NCBI GenBank assembly: GCA_032622095.1
Contig: CP136066.1
Span: 174,779,164 to 174,843,163, forward strand
Length of the DNA: 64,000 nt
Direction: 5' to 3'
DNA from: Siphonodentalium dalli
Lineage: Eukaryota > Mollusca > Scaphopoda > Gadilida > Siphonodentaliidae
Below the pieces are notes generated by a model that did not search any database, was not told the origin of the DNA, and was given only the letters and a program-made list of their open reading frames with translations. Shown in pieces: positions 1-12,842 of the stretch (position 1 is the stretch's first letter; the number at the start of each line of letters is the position of its first letter). A program made the position numbers and the translations under genes.

Positions 1-2171
1 TATTTAATGGCTATATTTAATGACATAACATTTCAAACTCTTCATTCATTATAGTTTGTTGAAATTATATTGGAAGCCATAGTATTTTGAGACGTAGCGT
101 ACGGAATGTAAAGAAACCACAAACCGGAAGTCAAAGGTCACCTGGCACTATTTCCTGTTATTAAACGAACGTTTAATATCACAATTTATAGAATGGGTTT
201 ATTGAATGGAATAAAGGTAGGATCATGTAATAAATTCAATTCTGCGTTTGCAAGCGGACTTAATTTGAAGATTCTCCATGTTTAACCAGTTGGAGGCATC
301 TCCATTTTCATTAGCATCCACGAATTTGTCTGTATTTACTTAATTGGAACGTGAAGTTTTACTGTTGGTCACCATTGCTTTAGTTTACAAAACACATGCT
401 GATGACTTGTTAAATAGTTCCGGTTCTTAATTAAGTGTTCAAATCAGTCACATGATTGGAGTGAGACAACAAGTCATGCGTGGTGTGAAATAGCTATCTC
501 ACATGGTCTGACTACTATCTCCGCCTTTGACCAACCTTCATGAAATGTTTCAAACAGCAACATCACGCCTCGGCAAAACAAATCGTTAATCTCAATTTAA
601 TTATGGCATGTCGTGGATACATGCGAATGGCACAACACACAAGTAATACTACACGTATGCATTGCCTGAGTATATGCCATGTATATACGGTATAATACAC
701 ACTCGCAGTATTTGTACCTTATAAAATTTAATATTTGTACAGTGCATTTACGAGAAAAGATATAAAACCTCAAACTAATTGCAACACAATGTTACTTAGC
801 ACGAACATAGGGTCATGCGAAGCTTCGATATTCTATTTGATCATAGGATTTGAATATTCGTGGCATTCTTGTGGATGAAAAAGAACATGAGGTTAACGAT
901 GCCTTGTTCTAAATTTCATTCATAGGTCTATTATATTAATGCTTGCAATTTAGCCTAACTTGCCATTTTTGTCTTGATTTATCAGTTTGTACATCCCTTC
1001 CCTGAACGTGATAGTAATCATTATAGTGTATTTCTTTCCTGAACACACAAATGTTGGTAGTCATTGGATATATTGAAAACATTTTATGAATGTCGACAAT
1101 CTTGATTAAACTGAGGTGTGTTATTATCATTCTTGAAATGTACTTGTTCGTATATTTCGAAATACAAACTGTCCCAAATTGATATTATTTGAAGAATTTG
1201 CGGGATTCCATATAGAATGTTAATGACCCTTTTGCCAGTTCAAAGTAATTTTCCATTCCGGTTGGTCCGCTTTTTTCAACCTTTTGAACTAGTAGGTTGT
1301 GTTTCATAATTGTTTGTTTTCGTTCTTTATTTTTTTTCAACAGGTATTGTATATTTTGCTAAATATGCCCTGTCTGCATTGACACCACAAAATATTGACT
1401 TTCAGCATTGCAAAAATACCAATTATCATATATGATAAACAGTGTCTATGTGGTCGTTGACAAAAGAAGCTGTATATAATAAAGAGTATTCCCAATTAAG
1501 ATAAATTTTACTCTTTTTCGACATAAAACTGATATAGGATTTCTGGATTTATGACATGCCTGTGCCATAAAAGTGATGGTGATGGCAAATATTGTTACTT
1601 TGTATTTTGACTAATTATGTGATTGATATTTTCTTTGACTGCATATAACGACCTGAGGGTTGTGGCCTACATTTTGGCAATATTATATACAAACTAATGA
1701 TTGGCTTAACCAGGTGCACGGGTTGCTGTGATTATTCTCGACTGAAATGGCATGAAAGAGACAATAATACGCACTCGGTGTCTCGATGCTTTTAATGAAT
1801 GATACGGGTGAGTGACTCCGCCCAGTTGTGACGATGGACACTAATCCATGCCCACAAGGATCACTTGGTCGAAGACTGAATCATGTCTGAAGGGTGCTTC
1901 CGTCCTATTTATTATTGGTTCGAGCTTAACAAACAGTATTTCAAACGTGTCTATGTTCTTTGAAATTATATATATATATGGTGTTGTGTAGTCAACAAGA
2001 CAAATATACAAACAAAGATACCTTAATTATAGTTATAACGAATGGGGGGACAAACACTCAACTGCATATAAACAATCCACCACATGTACTCAGTCCACAC
2101 ATTAGTGCATACTCCTATTAGTTGCAGACCGCGAAGGGAATGATCCACTCACCACTTATTGATTGTTTCTA
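1..2171. other. Intergenic, no feature recognised
   Basis: AT-rich DNA with only short chance ORFs. I see no exon with splice sites, no RNA gene and no clear repeat before the MITE at 2,172. Confidence 0.5.
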
Positions 2172-2571
2172 TTAACCCTTTACCCAACAGAACGGCCCTG
2201 TGCTAATGCATTCTCTTATATATGCGAGTCGACCATAGGTCGCCTCGCATATATAAGAGAATGCATTGGCTTAACACATTAAAAATTATAAAATTGTTAA
2301 AGAATGTAAGAAAAAATGGTAAAAAGTGTTAAAAAAAGATTTTTTTTAGGCCAATGCATTCTCTTATATATGCGAGGCGACCTATGGTCGACTCGCATAT
2401 ATAAGAGAATGCATTGGCACAGGGCATAACTGTAACCATCACAATGTGGTCAATGAGCCGGTTCCAATGATATCCATATTTGTATGGTTTTATTGAGACA
2501 GACCCAAGATAATTTAGGCTGTTGCAGCTTTATTTGGCCGGTTTTGGCCGGTTTGTTGGGTAAAGGGTTAA
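2172..2571 (+). mobile_element. piggyBac-like MITE with twin hairpins (copy 1)
   Basis: The element is bounded by TTAA on both sides, followed by the terminal inverted repeat CCCTTTACCCAACA (right end TGTTGGGTAAAGGG). A TTAA target site and a TIR beginning CCC are the hallmarks of the piggyBac superfamily; there is no transposase, so it is non-autonomous. Inside are two ~69-bp near-perfect hairpins (2,202-2,270 and 2,350-2,418) of opposite loop orientation, separated by an AT-rich spacer. A ~100-bp 3' segment is shared with the copies at 14.2, 51.7, 53.0, 54.0 and 54.9 kb. Confidence 0.85.
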
Positions 2572-3339
2572 TGAACGAATATCTTTAAAATGGACAAAAA
2601 CACCCCAAAATGTCTTCTTTTTTTTTTTGGAAAAGAGACAAGACCAAGGATTCACAGGGCCCTTTTTTTTTAGTGTTTAACCTGGTATATTTATGAGAAA
2701 TACAGGGCATATTGTTATCAATCTATTGAGTTAAATTACCTCAATTATTTCATTTCATAACACCAGCTCTGTATTGCAGACATATTTCATGCAATGAAAC
2801 ACACATAGATGAATAAAAATGATTGCTTTTCTAAAACATCAAAGACGAACTTCATTTCTCTCTAATGTTAAAGCACTTGACAATAAAATATGGATTTTTA
2901 GCTGATTCTGAAAAATTGAGGCTCCGAAAATAGATAAACTCCCAACTTCGTAGGTACATAACTTAAAATGTTTTTTTGTTGTTATGTAATCACCATTGTA
3001 AAATCTACAAAATAGGTAAATAAACAAGAACTATGCACATCATTGACAAACCATAAATTTAGTATATATGGAACATTTTACCAAATTTTCACAAAATTCA
3101 CATTTTTTTTAATTTTTAGTATGTTGTTTATAGTAGGCTAATGTACTTATTCCTGGTAATAAACATTGTGTTGCAATAAGTTTAAGCTAAAACCATAAAT
3201 GTTCTGGACTATGTATATATTTTTATGGATTTTTTAATAAATTTTCAAATTGTTTTCTCTATTGTCACGTTTTATTTGGTCCACAGGTCATTAATATCTG
3301 CAGATGCAAGATTATCGACTAAAAGTTGATAACATGGCT

Positions 3340-3725
3340 ACTTTAAGTGGTTAGGTCAGACACCTTTGGATACCAATTAAAATAGCTAGAATAACCACCC
3401 GAGGTAGAATGCTTTCCCCCAATATTAGTTGTCACATTTGCACCAGTAGGTAGCTAAAATTCCAACCACCCGCAGGTATTAAAATTAACTTCTGGGTAGT
3501 TCGTATTCATCTTTCTACCCAAAGTAGTTAAATATTAGCCACCTGTTGGGTAGTTAAAATAGCCCCCAAATGTAGTTAATTTAACTACCCAAGGTAGATA
3601 ATTTAGCTACCCAAGTTATTTGAATTTTTAACTACCCACCAGGTATTAAAAATAACCTCCCAAGGTAGGGGATGAATACGAACTACCCAAAGTAGTAAAA
3701 GTTTACTACTTTTCGGGTTAATTTA
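3340..3725. repeat. Foldback built of short TACCC-rich repeats
   Basis: Many degenerate copies of a CTACCCAAGGTAG-like motif alternate in both orientations. The left part (around 3,470-3,530, containing GTAGTTCGTATTCATC) is inverted relative to the right part (around 3,640-3,710, containing GATGAATACGAACTAC). It is non-coding and looks like a foldback MITE. Confidence 0.6.
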
Positions 3726-3755
3726 GCAACTTTGGATTTAGTGTGAATTATAAAC

Positions 3756-3854
3756 ATATTTATTTACCAAAAGAGTATGGCGATAGGAGTCGAGGACATG
3801 TGTTAGCCACGTGCCCTACAATCCTGTCACCATATTCTTTTGGTAAATAAATAT
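3756..3854. repeat. Short foldback element (~99 bp)
   Basis: The left arm ATATTTATTTACCAAAAGA at 3,756 pairs with the right arm TCTTTTGGTAAATAAATAT ending at 3,854, with one or two mismatches over about 33 bp. The loop contains a GC-richer segment. No ORF is present, and it looks like a small MITE. Confidence 0.7.
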
Positions 3855-4269
3855 AGATTTGCACCATATAATTATACATGTATAGGTATTGCTGATAATA
3901 CGAAATGAATGTATATGTACTAAGTATACGCCGGATAATATATTGTCACTGCCATGTCCCATAAACACTGTTTACACTTGAAGTACCGCACGTCAAAGAT
4001 TGGTCGCCCTCACATAACTTGGAACAAGCTCTAAATGGTGGCCATGTCTCCCATACGTGTCACCACACGAGCAACCGTGTCCGTTCTGCATTCCCGCAAA
4101 CTGGTATCCTGAAAAGGATGCAGACATGAACATCCCAGTTAGAACAAACTGGCAAGTTTAAAACGTCTGGAGGGGGGGGGGGGGCTATCTTTAACCCGGA
4201 TTCCGGATTCGGATCCGGATTTGTCTGAAAATGTTCTTTTTTCCATATCTGGATCCGGGATCGACCTTC

Positions 4270-5050
4270 TTTTAAAAATGACTTTTCATGAAATTTGATA
4301 GTTCCTGTTTATAGAGGCCACCTCCTCGAATATCTCTATATGAAGCTTGGTGACGATCGGGTGAGAAATGTGACCTGTGATGCATAGAGTAACATCCAAG
4401 ATGTCGATGGGGACCAGTTTTTTTAACAACGAAAATCTGAACAATCTGATAGTTCCCATCTAGTGGTTACCCCAAATATCCATATGAATGTTGGTGTCGG
4501 TAAAGGATGTGGCCTGTATAGTGAGCCGAAGGTTTGTCAAGCATAGAGTAAAATCAAAGATGGGAGCGATGGCCATGTTTTTAATTGATGACCATTCAAA
4601 TTCAATAGCTCCCATATATGGAGGTGATCCCAATTTTTTTCAAAACATTCCCCTAACAGATGTGGGCTGCAGGATGTGCCGATGGATTTAAATGTAAAAT
4701 TCAAGATAGCTGCTGGCGGCCATGTTTTTCACAAATTTTGATGGGTGACGGCTCCCATCTAGAGGCCACCCGGAGATCCGTATGAAGTTTATTGGCGTTC
4801 GGATGAGGGATTTGCCCGTAGGGAATGCCGAAGTATTTAGTCAAGCAAAGAGCAAAACCAACTAGACCAATTACTCAATAAGGGCAGTATCTCTGGAAAA
4901 AATTAATGGACGAAACCGCTATTTGTAAATATTCTTCCCCCATATTGCTCATTGCAGATCATTACAATCCGACTGATGATGACATAAATATAGAGCTTCA
5001 AATGTGTTACGGACGGACGGAGCCCATTTATATATATATATATATATCCC
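4270..5050. repeat. Diverged tandem/interspersed repeat (A-A-G-A-T-G-G type)
   Basis: Three to four diverged units of about 150-200 bp recur here. Each has a 'gatagttcccatctagagg' segment, then 'tgaagttt.ttgg', then 'gagtaaaatcaaagatg' and a 'ggccatgtttttc' block. The same family appears at 13,090-13,690 and, as a fragment, near 57,190. The right end carries TTACGGACGGACGG followed by (TA)n and CCCCGCC, similar to the satellite edge at 31.8 kb. The 67-aa ORF inside is incidental. Confidence 0.6.
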
Positions 5051-5486
5051 CGCCAAACTTTCTTTGCATGTGATTATAGCTATCCAATCAAAATATTTCG
5101 CTTATCTAAACCATTACTGATTCCATGATATTGCCAATTTACCCTTTCATCATAAGATTCACGATGGGAGCAGCGCTGGTGCAGCATTGAATATCATGTG
5201 CTAATGCATTCAGACTATAATATTTGAACTTACTACACAATTAGCAAAGTTTGTTGTGAAATCACTGTAACTGTTGTGTTCACATAACAATGGTTTCAAG
5301 ACGCAAACTTTGTTGTTGGAGAACTATGAAGAATGAATAAGAACACAGTTTATCTATTTCTCTATGGTCTTCTTAGTGCTGAAGTTTTACAGACTTTTAC
5401 ATCTTTTGAACATTTACCCACTGCACGTGTGAGTGACGTGAGTCCCTTTCAAAATTCTTGGTCCAAATAAACCGCCATATACATAC

Positions 5487-5621
5487 CAAGTCGGTAGCAA
5501 TAACCAATGCACCATGCCGGTGTTCTCTGGTGGACCTCCGGTACGATTGGGTCGTATCCCAAATCTCGATCTCCAGGAACGTCGGCGAAACAACCAACGT
5601 AGTATCCACATGCGCCGGCAT
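5487..5621 (-). CDS. WSC-domain exon (first half of a WSC module)
   Basis: The minus strand shows a strong acceptor (a polypyrimidine run ending ttctttctcag) at 5,622, then 135 bp open in one frame, then a GTATGT donor at 5,481-5,486. Both boundaries are phase 1, the usual phase of shuffled extracellular modules. The 45 residues contain GYYVGCFADVPGDRDLG and then CIGYCYRLG, matching the start of WSC domains (YxGCF/Y...DRaL...C...C...G), which are putative carbohydrate-binding modules of secreted or membrane proteins. The second half of the module (normally YAGLQ...CxCG) should lie in the next exon, towards lower coordinates; I could not find it. The exon's donor must be used, because read-through reaches a stop 33 nt on. 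With the PAN-like exon at 6.7 kb it may be one minus-strand gene. Confidence 0.6.
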
Positions 5622-6666
5622 CTGAGAAAGAAGTTATCATCATAAACGCAGCTGGTACGTGTCTTAATCCGTTCTATTCTGAATGGATTCTCCCATTCAG
5701 TTATAAAAGTCTACATTGGAATGGTCTATTATTCATTTGGAGGGATGTTCAGGATAAATATCACACATCATGCACGCAGACGAACAGATAACAAACGTGC
5801 CGAAGTCTTCATATTCATTGATGCCCGCCACAATATCGGTCAGACATTTAAGACTAATATAAGTGTTCAAATTTTTATGATAGTCTGATTTTCCATATTT
5901 TGTGAATTTTTGTTATGGAAAGAGGGATAACAGATAACAGATAACAGATATGTCAATAAATACACGAAATACGAATCTGCGTGCTGGCTTTATATAACCC
6001 GAAAGCACCTGTCAAAGTCATAGACATTTTCCAGCTGTATTATAGTTTTCGCATATAAGTGAGACAACGGCTATTTTATATTATCAAGTGACGCTCTTTA
6101 TTGTTCAATGTTAAAGGAAAATTTGGTATTTTCTTAATTCCATGGCGTTAATAAGCCTTTCTGTTGTAAAATCCGCATAAGACCTATTTTGATTCACAGA
6201 AGCGGATTGGATGTTAAAAGGACGAGCGTAAATTTAAGTTCGAACAATCGTAATGGGGGATATTCGTATCCACGCCGACAATTTGTTCTATCGGCAATAT
6301 AGTTTTTTTCATAGGCCTACAAGTCTAGACGAAGTTCGCTGCACGAGTTTCGCACTGCAGTGTAGAATATAAATTTTCCCGGTTCCTGATTGAAATTATT
6401 ATGGTTGTCCTTGCAATATTGTCCTTTGGTAACTTTATTGTTCCACGAGATAACAACCGAAGGAAGAATGATTTTTATAATGGTCTGTAAAACAATTATA
6501 CAAGTATAACCTGTCGGGGCATCGCATGGTATATTTAGATACGTGGTATGAACGTGCTGCTAGTAAAGAAGTAAGGTAATACGGTGTACCATTGTAACGT
6601 GATGACGTAGTTCCCTAACTGTAACTGCGAGTTTCCGAAACATCTCTAACGTCTGAAAACACATAC

Positions 6667-6814
6667 CATGCTCCTCATATGTCCTTGAATTGTGCAATAT
6701 ATTTCTTCCACTGAGTCGGCATTCGTGTTGTGTCCGATCAAAAGAGAAGCGCTTACAATGTTCGTCACGCATACATTCAGTGCTGCACTGCAACTGTGTT
6801 GCCACGACAACCAT
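6667..6814 (-). pseudogene. PAN/apple-like exon, probably decayed
   Basis: On the minus strand the open frame reads LQCSTECMRDEHCKRFSF, then ten or so residues to HECRLSGRN, then TYEEHG. This spacing of cysteines (C..EC..D..C..F.F......C.L) is that of PAN/apple domains, disulfide-bonded adhesive modules of secreted proteins. A GTATGT donor lies at 6,661-6,666 in phase 1, which fits the phase-1 acceptor of the WSC exon downstream at 5,621. I find no good acceptor on the 5' side: an in-frame TGA lies only a few codons before the first Met. The exon is therefore either broken or its true start is cryptic. Without a homology search the PAN call rests on pattern alone. Confidence 0.4.
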
Positions 6815-7680
6815 GCGATCAAGAGTTCAGGGACAGATGGCGCTGTTCGTTTGTAATCGGTATTGTTTCTCCCTTAATTCACTGCACGCGCCCATGGCAT
6901 AAAGTCCAATCAAGATCAAAAGAGCTGTTCTAGGAAACATTGTCAACGGCAGCCAGTTTACGTTTACATAATTGTTAAAACACCACAGTACACATTATAA
7001 GCGCAGCTTCTTGTAGAATGTGACATACATGTATTACAATAATCCTAATATATTCCACGCATAGCCATCAGTGATCAGTTCGCAGATGATAATTCGCATG
7101 CAGAACACAGCATATCCAGTCGAAGTCGGAACAATTGGATCACGAGACATAGTGGCACGTGATCAGTCACTTGTTGAACCACATTAAGAAATTTCATGAA
7201 ACTAGGAGCGCTATACATCTAAGTATAAGAATACAAAGCACACCAACTGCATAATACCACACTGTTGTTAAGGCGATGTGATATGTAAACAGGTACCCTG
7301 GCTTTATATAAGCCACGGTCGGGCCATGTATTGCTACATATATAAAATTGATGAACTATATGAACTGTATACAGTTTATATATGGTAGTCGAGAAATGGA
7401 CAGTTATCGTCACCACGAAAATGACTACCATAAATGCGTGCTGGGATGCATTAACATTCCATGGCTACTATTGATAGAACAATGTTTATGGTTATATAGC
7501 AACAACATTAATGGTCCCGGTCGTTACATTGCTCAACTGAATTGGTCGTACTAATAATATCACACCTGGGACTTAGCTATTGGAACCGGGACACAAGTCA
7601 ATGCTGTATCGATGGGTTTGCTGAAAACTGTATTAATTAGAATAAATGTATTCTATGTTTTTAGTTATTTCCCCGTAAAA

Positions 7681-8893
7681 GCCGGTTCTACTAAAAGCCG
7701 ACCGCACCGACCGCACCCGACCGCACCCGGCCGCAACCGATCGCACCTCCACAAGTGGTCCGACCGTGATGGGGTTTGCACTAACGTGCAGAATAGATCT
7801 TTATATACCAAAGTTCCAAATCCCAAGTCGATATCTCGAGCGGACACGGCAATGTTAACACCTAACTTGCGGCCGGTTCCGTCAGGTACGCAAAATCCAA
7901 AAAAGGCACCGACCGCACCTACCCTGGATGCCTGGCAATGGAAATGGACACTATATCATGCAACGAATACCCCGTTGCATCCATGGGCGATCGGACAAGT
8001 CGCTAGCTGCAGCGGAAGTGAATAAATTAACCCATACGCTGCTGCCGAATTTGCTATGAATGTACTCAAAAACGCCGAAAATAACAACCGCACCGCCCCC
8101 AAGGGACCGAGCGAAATGGGGCATACGCCATCGTGCAGAATAGATATGAATGTTCCAAAGTTTCAACCCCAAAGTAGAATAGCTCGAGCGGACATGCCAC
8201 TGTTAACCCGTAACTGGCGACCGGTTCCGTCAGTTATGCAAAATCCAAAAAGGCACCGACCACTCCTCCCCTGGCTGCCTGACCACGGAAATGGACAATA
8301 TATCAAGCAGCGAATACCCCTATGCATTCATGGGCGATCGGACAGGTCAATAGCTGCAGCGGAAGTGAATAAATTTGACAAACGCTCATGACGAATTCGC
8401 TATGAATGTAAAAAACGCCGAAAATAACACCCGCAGACCGCACCGCCCCCATAGGACCGAGCGAAATGGGGCATGCCATATCGTGAGAATAGACCTGAAT
8501 GTACCAAAGTTTCAACCCCCTAGTCGATCGCTCTAGCGGACACGGCACTGTTAACCCCTAACTTGCGGCCCGTTCCGTCAGTTACGCAAAATCCAAAAAG
8601 GCACCGACCGCACCTCCCCTGGCTGCCTGACCACGGAAATGGACATCATATCATGCGGCGAAAACCCCCTATGCATCCATGGGCGATTGGACAGGTCAAT
8701 AGCTGCAGCAGAAGTGAATAAATTAAACCATACGCTGCTGCCGAATTCGCTTTGAATGTACGCAGAAACGCCGAAAATTACACCCGCTGACCGCACCGCC
8801 CCACGGGACCGAGGGAAACGGGGCACACACTGTCGTGCAGAAGAGACCTGTATGTACCAAAGTTCCAATCCCCAAGTCGATAGCTCGAGCGGA
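7681..8893 (+). repeat. GC-rich satellite, ~347-bp units
   Basis: Head-to-tail units begin near 7,911, 8,258 and 8,606, with a partial unit from 7,681. Anchors repeated in each are ccgttccgtcagttacgcaa, caccgaccgcacctcccctg, tgggcgatcggacaggtc and agctcgagcggacac. The block is much GC-richer than its flanks. Medium-length ORFs occur on both strands because stops are rare in the repeat, and none looks like a protein. An inverted remnant of the same unit lies at 37,797-38,080, beyond GNAT copy C. Confidence 0.85.
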
Positions 8894-8959
8894 ATCACTA
8901 TAACCATTATCAGTACTTGTATGGCATTGGTTATGATAATATATATATAGCATTACCAC

Positions 8960-9496
8960 TGTTATCACCGTATGATATATTCATCAAAATCGTCGTTAAT
9001 TTATATTTCTTTATGCAATATGACACTTTTCAACAATCTATTTAAGTGAGAATTCTATATTGGGAACGTTTTCGTGTAAATTGTGCCAGGGTGGTGTGTC
9101 CATATGTGAGGAGGGGGGGGGGCAAGTGTCCGGAGGAAATTTGTCGCACAGACAACCGGTATCTATAATGTAAGTACATGAACGGAAAAGCGAGCAAGGT
9201 GTTTCCTGTTCATCCAAGATTGACGTTGAAAATTGTCACCATTCAGACCATTAACCCGCATTTCGTTTTCATTGTTTAACTGAAATTACTGTTGGAGCTA
9301 TATTAATTCACCCAATCTCAGAAATAGAAAAATAATGATAATGCGCGATAAGCAGGTGTACGAGATCACCGATCTCAACATAAGTGTGTTGTGTGTTTCT
9401 GTGTTTGTGATCTCGACACCTGCTTCTCGTGAATTATAATTTGTCGAGTTTGTCATTATACATTTGCCTCTTTTTGCGTATGAAAATAATGAGCAG
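8960..9496. other. Non-coding, upstream of GNAT copy A
   Basis: A poly-G tract sits near 9,112-9,121. A pyrimidine-rich stretch before 9,497 ends in gagcag and could be the splice acceptor for the exon that follows. Nothing else is recognised. Confidence 0.4.
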
Positions 9497-9941
9497 GTCA
9501 CCAAATCTCCTTGGAAAGCTGACTGGCTACGATCGGAAGCTGTTTACGCGGATTGACCGTGATTGGCACATACATTATTTCGTTGTAAATCACCCAAATG
9601 CACGCATCTTCTTGGCGACTGACGCACAAGCTATTGTCCTTGGATATGCGTTCGTACAATTGCCAGACGAACAATACTTTCCCATCTTCTGGCCTGCTGT
9701 GTATGCCGATGATGACACTATTGCTTTGAACATTTTCTCAGAGTTGATGCGTACCATACCGATTGGGGCTGACGTCATTCTGAATGGTTTAAAAGGGAAT
9801 ACGCTCGCCGGGAATTTGGCATCGAAAGTGTTGAAAATAGAAACAAGGATTGATCTGGTTCAGGTTGTCAGGGGACAAACACTCGGGATAAATTACAGCC
9901 GTGTCCTTTTTAGGAGTAACGTGGAATGTGCAATTGTGTGA
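9497..9941 (+). CDS. GNAT acyltransferase C-terminal (YitH-like) domain, copy A
   Basis: This copy encodes about 147 residues starting SPNLLGKLTGYDRKLF and ending in a stop at 9,941. It is nearly identical to the C-terminal half of copy B at 33.4 kb. Motifs such as DRDWHIHYFV, GYAFVQLPDEQYF and GLKGNTLAGNLA fit the C-terminal domain found after GNAT folds in YitH/HolE-type N-acyltransferases, cytosolic enzymes that move an acyl group from acyl-CoA to an amine; the substrate here is unknown. The GNAT half itself is missing upstream. Homology to copy B begins exactly after a plausible acceptor (tttgcctctttttgcg...gagcag|G), so this is either a terminal exon with its other exons outside my recognition or a 5'-truncated duplicate. 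Confidence 0.65.
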
Positions 9942-11060
9942 TTTTGCCACGAAACTACGCGAACACGGTTACAAAATGACTATTCTCTAATTTGAAGGTG
10001 AAAGGATTGTGGAAATAAGATTATGGTACTCTCGCGATAAATCTAATATGATAATATGCAAGGCATATATAGAACGACCCCAGCATAATAGTAAGAAGAC
10101 GGACAATGAGAAGGATTGTGCAAAGAGTCGTGGAACTATATGCATATATAGGGCTATTTGGCCTATAACATGTCAGCGACGCGAATGATTGATTAATAGT
10201 GTAGATCTTTTCGGATGCCAGTGGACTTCGATAATTATATATGTCTTAATATAGCCTATCGGCCTTTGATAATAAAAGCCCCTATAATGTAATGTATATA
10301 GTGAATGCTATAGACTACAATGTAGGTCGCTGCGATTAAGCGAAGACGACATGACACGTTCAGTCATGTCTGGATTCTGTCCCACAGAGACAAATGACGT
10401 TTTGACGTCATGAAGCCGTAACTGCCTTCATTTAGCTAACAAATGAAACTGATCTAATATGAACCTTTGCAGGACATATTCATAAAAATAAAATAAACAA
10501 TAAATATATATATACTTCAGTTGTCCATTGCCACATATCGGGAGTATTGTGAAGTAGTAAATTCGTTTCATTGCTGATTCCGCGATTTTGTGAAACCACT
10601 GCCGGAAGTCACGTGATTTTTCCCCGAAAAAGTTGTGTCGGTAAAAATTTCGCCAACACTGTATACTGTAAATTATGTGTGTCACAAGTACGTACGCCCG
10701 CCTGTTATCTATACACGACCCGAGCTCGGCGCTAGCTCGCCGAGCGGGGTCGTTATAAGGTTACATTGCCGTCAATAATTCCAAAGTGCGAACAGCTGAA
10801 CATGCCAATATTATATATATTTGTGGAATTGTTTAGTAAATGCACGGCTTTTCTGCGACTATTCATCACGTCATTGAGGCGGCTAGAGGGTGTCCAAATT
10901 GCAATTTCCAATTGTCATGCACTCCTTTGAATCAGACCGAAATTTCCAATGCAGGGGAATTTCATTTGCAACTGCTCTAACTGGTATCTCAAGCTTTCCA
11001 ACATACCCCCTGGTCGATGGTCTGAAACTTTCCAACTAGTGGTTATTTCATTCCAAAAAG
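9942..11060 (+). repeat. 3' flank shared by the three GNAT copies, with an insertion
   Basis: The segments 9,942-10,045 and 10,757-11,020 align with the DNA just downstream of copy B (34,156-34,580) and copy C (37,390-37,790); anchors are gaaactacgcgaacac, ataattccaaagtgcgaaca and actggtatctcaag. In copy A only, about 710 bp (roughly 10,046-10,757) interrupts the alignment. That insert ends near a GC-rich imperfect palindrome around 10,716-10,753. I cannot name the inserted element. Confidence 0.6.
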
Positions 11061-12489
11061 AATACCAGAGGCAGGAAGTATTATACTTTTGCACTGAATA
11101 ATTGTTGGAAAACATGACCAGTGAAGTAGGACTCCCAAACCCGTTGTCACAACGGCCTTGCATATGTCACACACTGGTATTTTCCTTCATTTGTGATGAT
11201 TGCTGCATTTTAGGACAGTTGGGTGAATTGTTTCCTTCAAATGTCAGATATGTAAGGTCTGTCACCTTCATGAATTTGTTTATATGACAACTGAACAACT
11301 GCTGAAACTGATTTAGAAGATATTATTGAGAGAGAAAAAAAACGTCAGGTTTCCACTTCCGGCTGCTACTTTGGCGACCATGGAGTTCCAATTTTTCCCT
11401 AAACTGTGGTATTATATCATAGCTTCACAAAACTATATACAGTTGTATAGATATGGAAAGATTTTCTCACTATAATTTGCATAATACTGACTTAGTGATC
11501 GTCATGTTGGACGCCATCTTATCTGGTGACTACACGGCCACTTTTTTCGTATTAACATTGCTTAGCAATTGAGGAACATAATATGGAAGAAAATTAGTCG
11601 AGTGAATGTAAATTCTGGGGGTGCATGGGTACACTATCAACCTCTGGACTATACGTCATTCTAAACATAAGTTGAAAATCGTGTTTCGATGACGTTAATT
11701 CCCTTCTTGTCTCTAAATTCCAAGAAATATCGTTTCTTAAATAATGTGTTTATGATCAGTGAACATTAGTTTAAAAATACCCTAAAATTACGAATGTACG
11801 CGAAAGTGTAATTAAAAATGATGGGGGGGGGGGGGGGGGGGGGGGGTAGAGCGCCACTAGCCCATAAACGCCAGGATTGCGAAACTTAAGAAATGGGTTT
11901 TCTGCAATGATTCAATGATGCCAACTTCAGAGAATCAAACCTTTCGTACGCGATATTGCAATTGAAACCCCCTGGGGTCCCGATCTACACTCCACTGTGT
12001 ACGCCTGCCTCTCACAATACTCTGAAGAGCCTTTTTGAAAATATTTACATCTTGGTGTTCACTGGAATAGTTTGTCTAAATGTACTTTGTGTTATTGTTG
12101 TGTAGTCTAATCGACCTAACTTTTAGGAGCTTGTTCGAGTAACAAATATATGTTAATTTATACAACATGAACGTTAGATTTTCGAGATAAAAGTGAAACC
12201 ACTTTATACGTGATCGCTCAATGCGGGCCCTCTGGCATCGAATAAAAAATGTATGTCATTATGAACCGCATATTAATAAGCATTACAACTTGAATGCACA
12301 ATCATTTTGAATTAAGTGCAGTGTGTTTTGCTTCTAAACATGCTTGGTTCATCGATGTGGTTGGTTCAATCACTTGCGAAATTGCGAAGATATGCATTTG
12401 TGAGGTTATCGAAGTTCCGTCGGTTTCAAAATACAGGGTTTCGGTCAGGTTAGTTGTTGTTTGTTATCATTTAACTTTAGAATTTAAAT
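11061..12489. other. Intergenic, no gene recognised
   Basis: The notable item is a 24-nt poly-G run at 11,823-11,846. Short ORFs here have no recognisable domains. Confidence 0.45.
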
Positions 12490-12842
12490 GTGGTTACACA
12501 TCACTGTTGGTTATACTGCTTTGTCATCTCGTTCGCGCAATGTTTGGTTATACTGTATGGTCATCTCGTTCGCACCATTTTGGTTATACTTCATGGTCAT
12601 CCCGTTCGCACAATTTTCGGTCATACAGTTTTGGTCATTGATATTATTTTTGGTTATACTGCATGTTCATGTTGTTCGCAGCACTTTATGGTTATACTGC
12701 ATGGTCATATTATATGCACCATATTCGGTTATACTGGATGGTTATCTCATTCGCACCATTTTGGTTATATTGCATGGTCAAGTCATTTGCATCATTTTTG
12801 GTTATACTGCATGGTTCGCACCATTCTTTGGTTATACTTGCA
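12490..12842 (+). repeat. ~36-bp minisatellite
   Basis: Around ten diverged head-to-tail copies of a ~36-bp unit built on TTGGTTATACTGCATGGTC followed by atctcgttcgcaccatt. All three forward frames stay open through much of it, which reflects the unit length (a multiple of 3) and not a gene. Confidence 0.8.

Noticed and set aside
7612-8907. ORFs of 70-137 codons on both strands
   Set aside because: They lie in the GC-rich 347-bp satellite, are open on both strands and drift between units without codon-level constraint.
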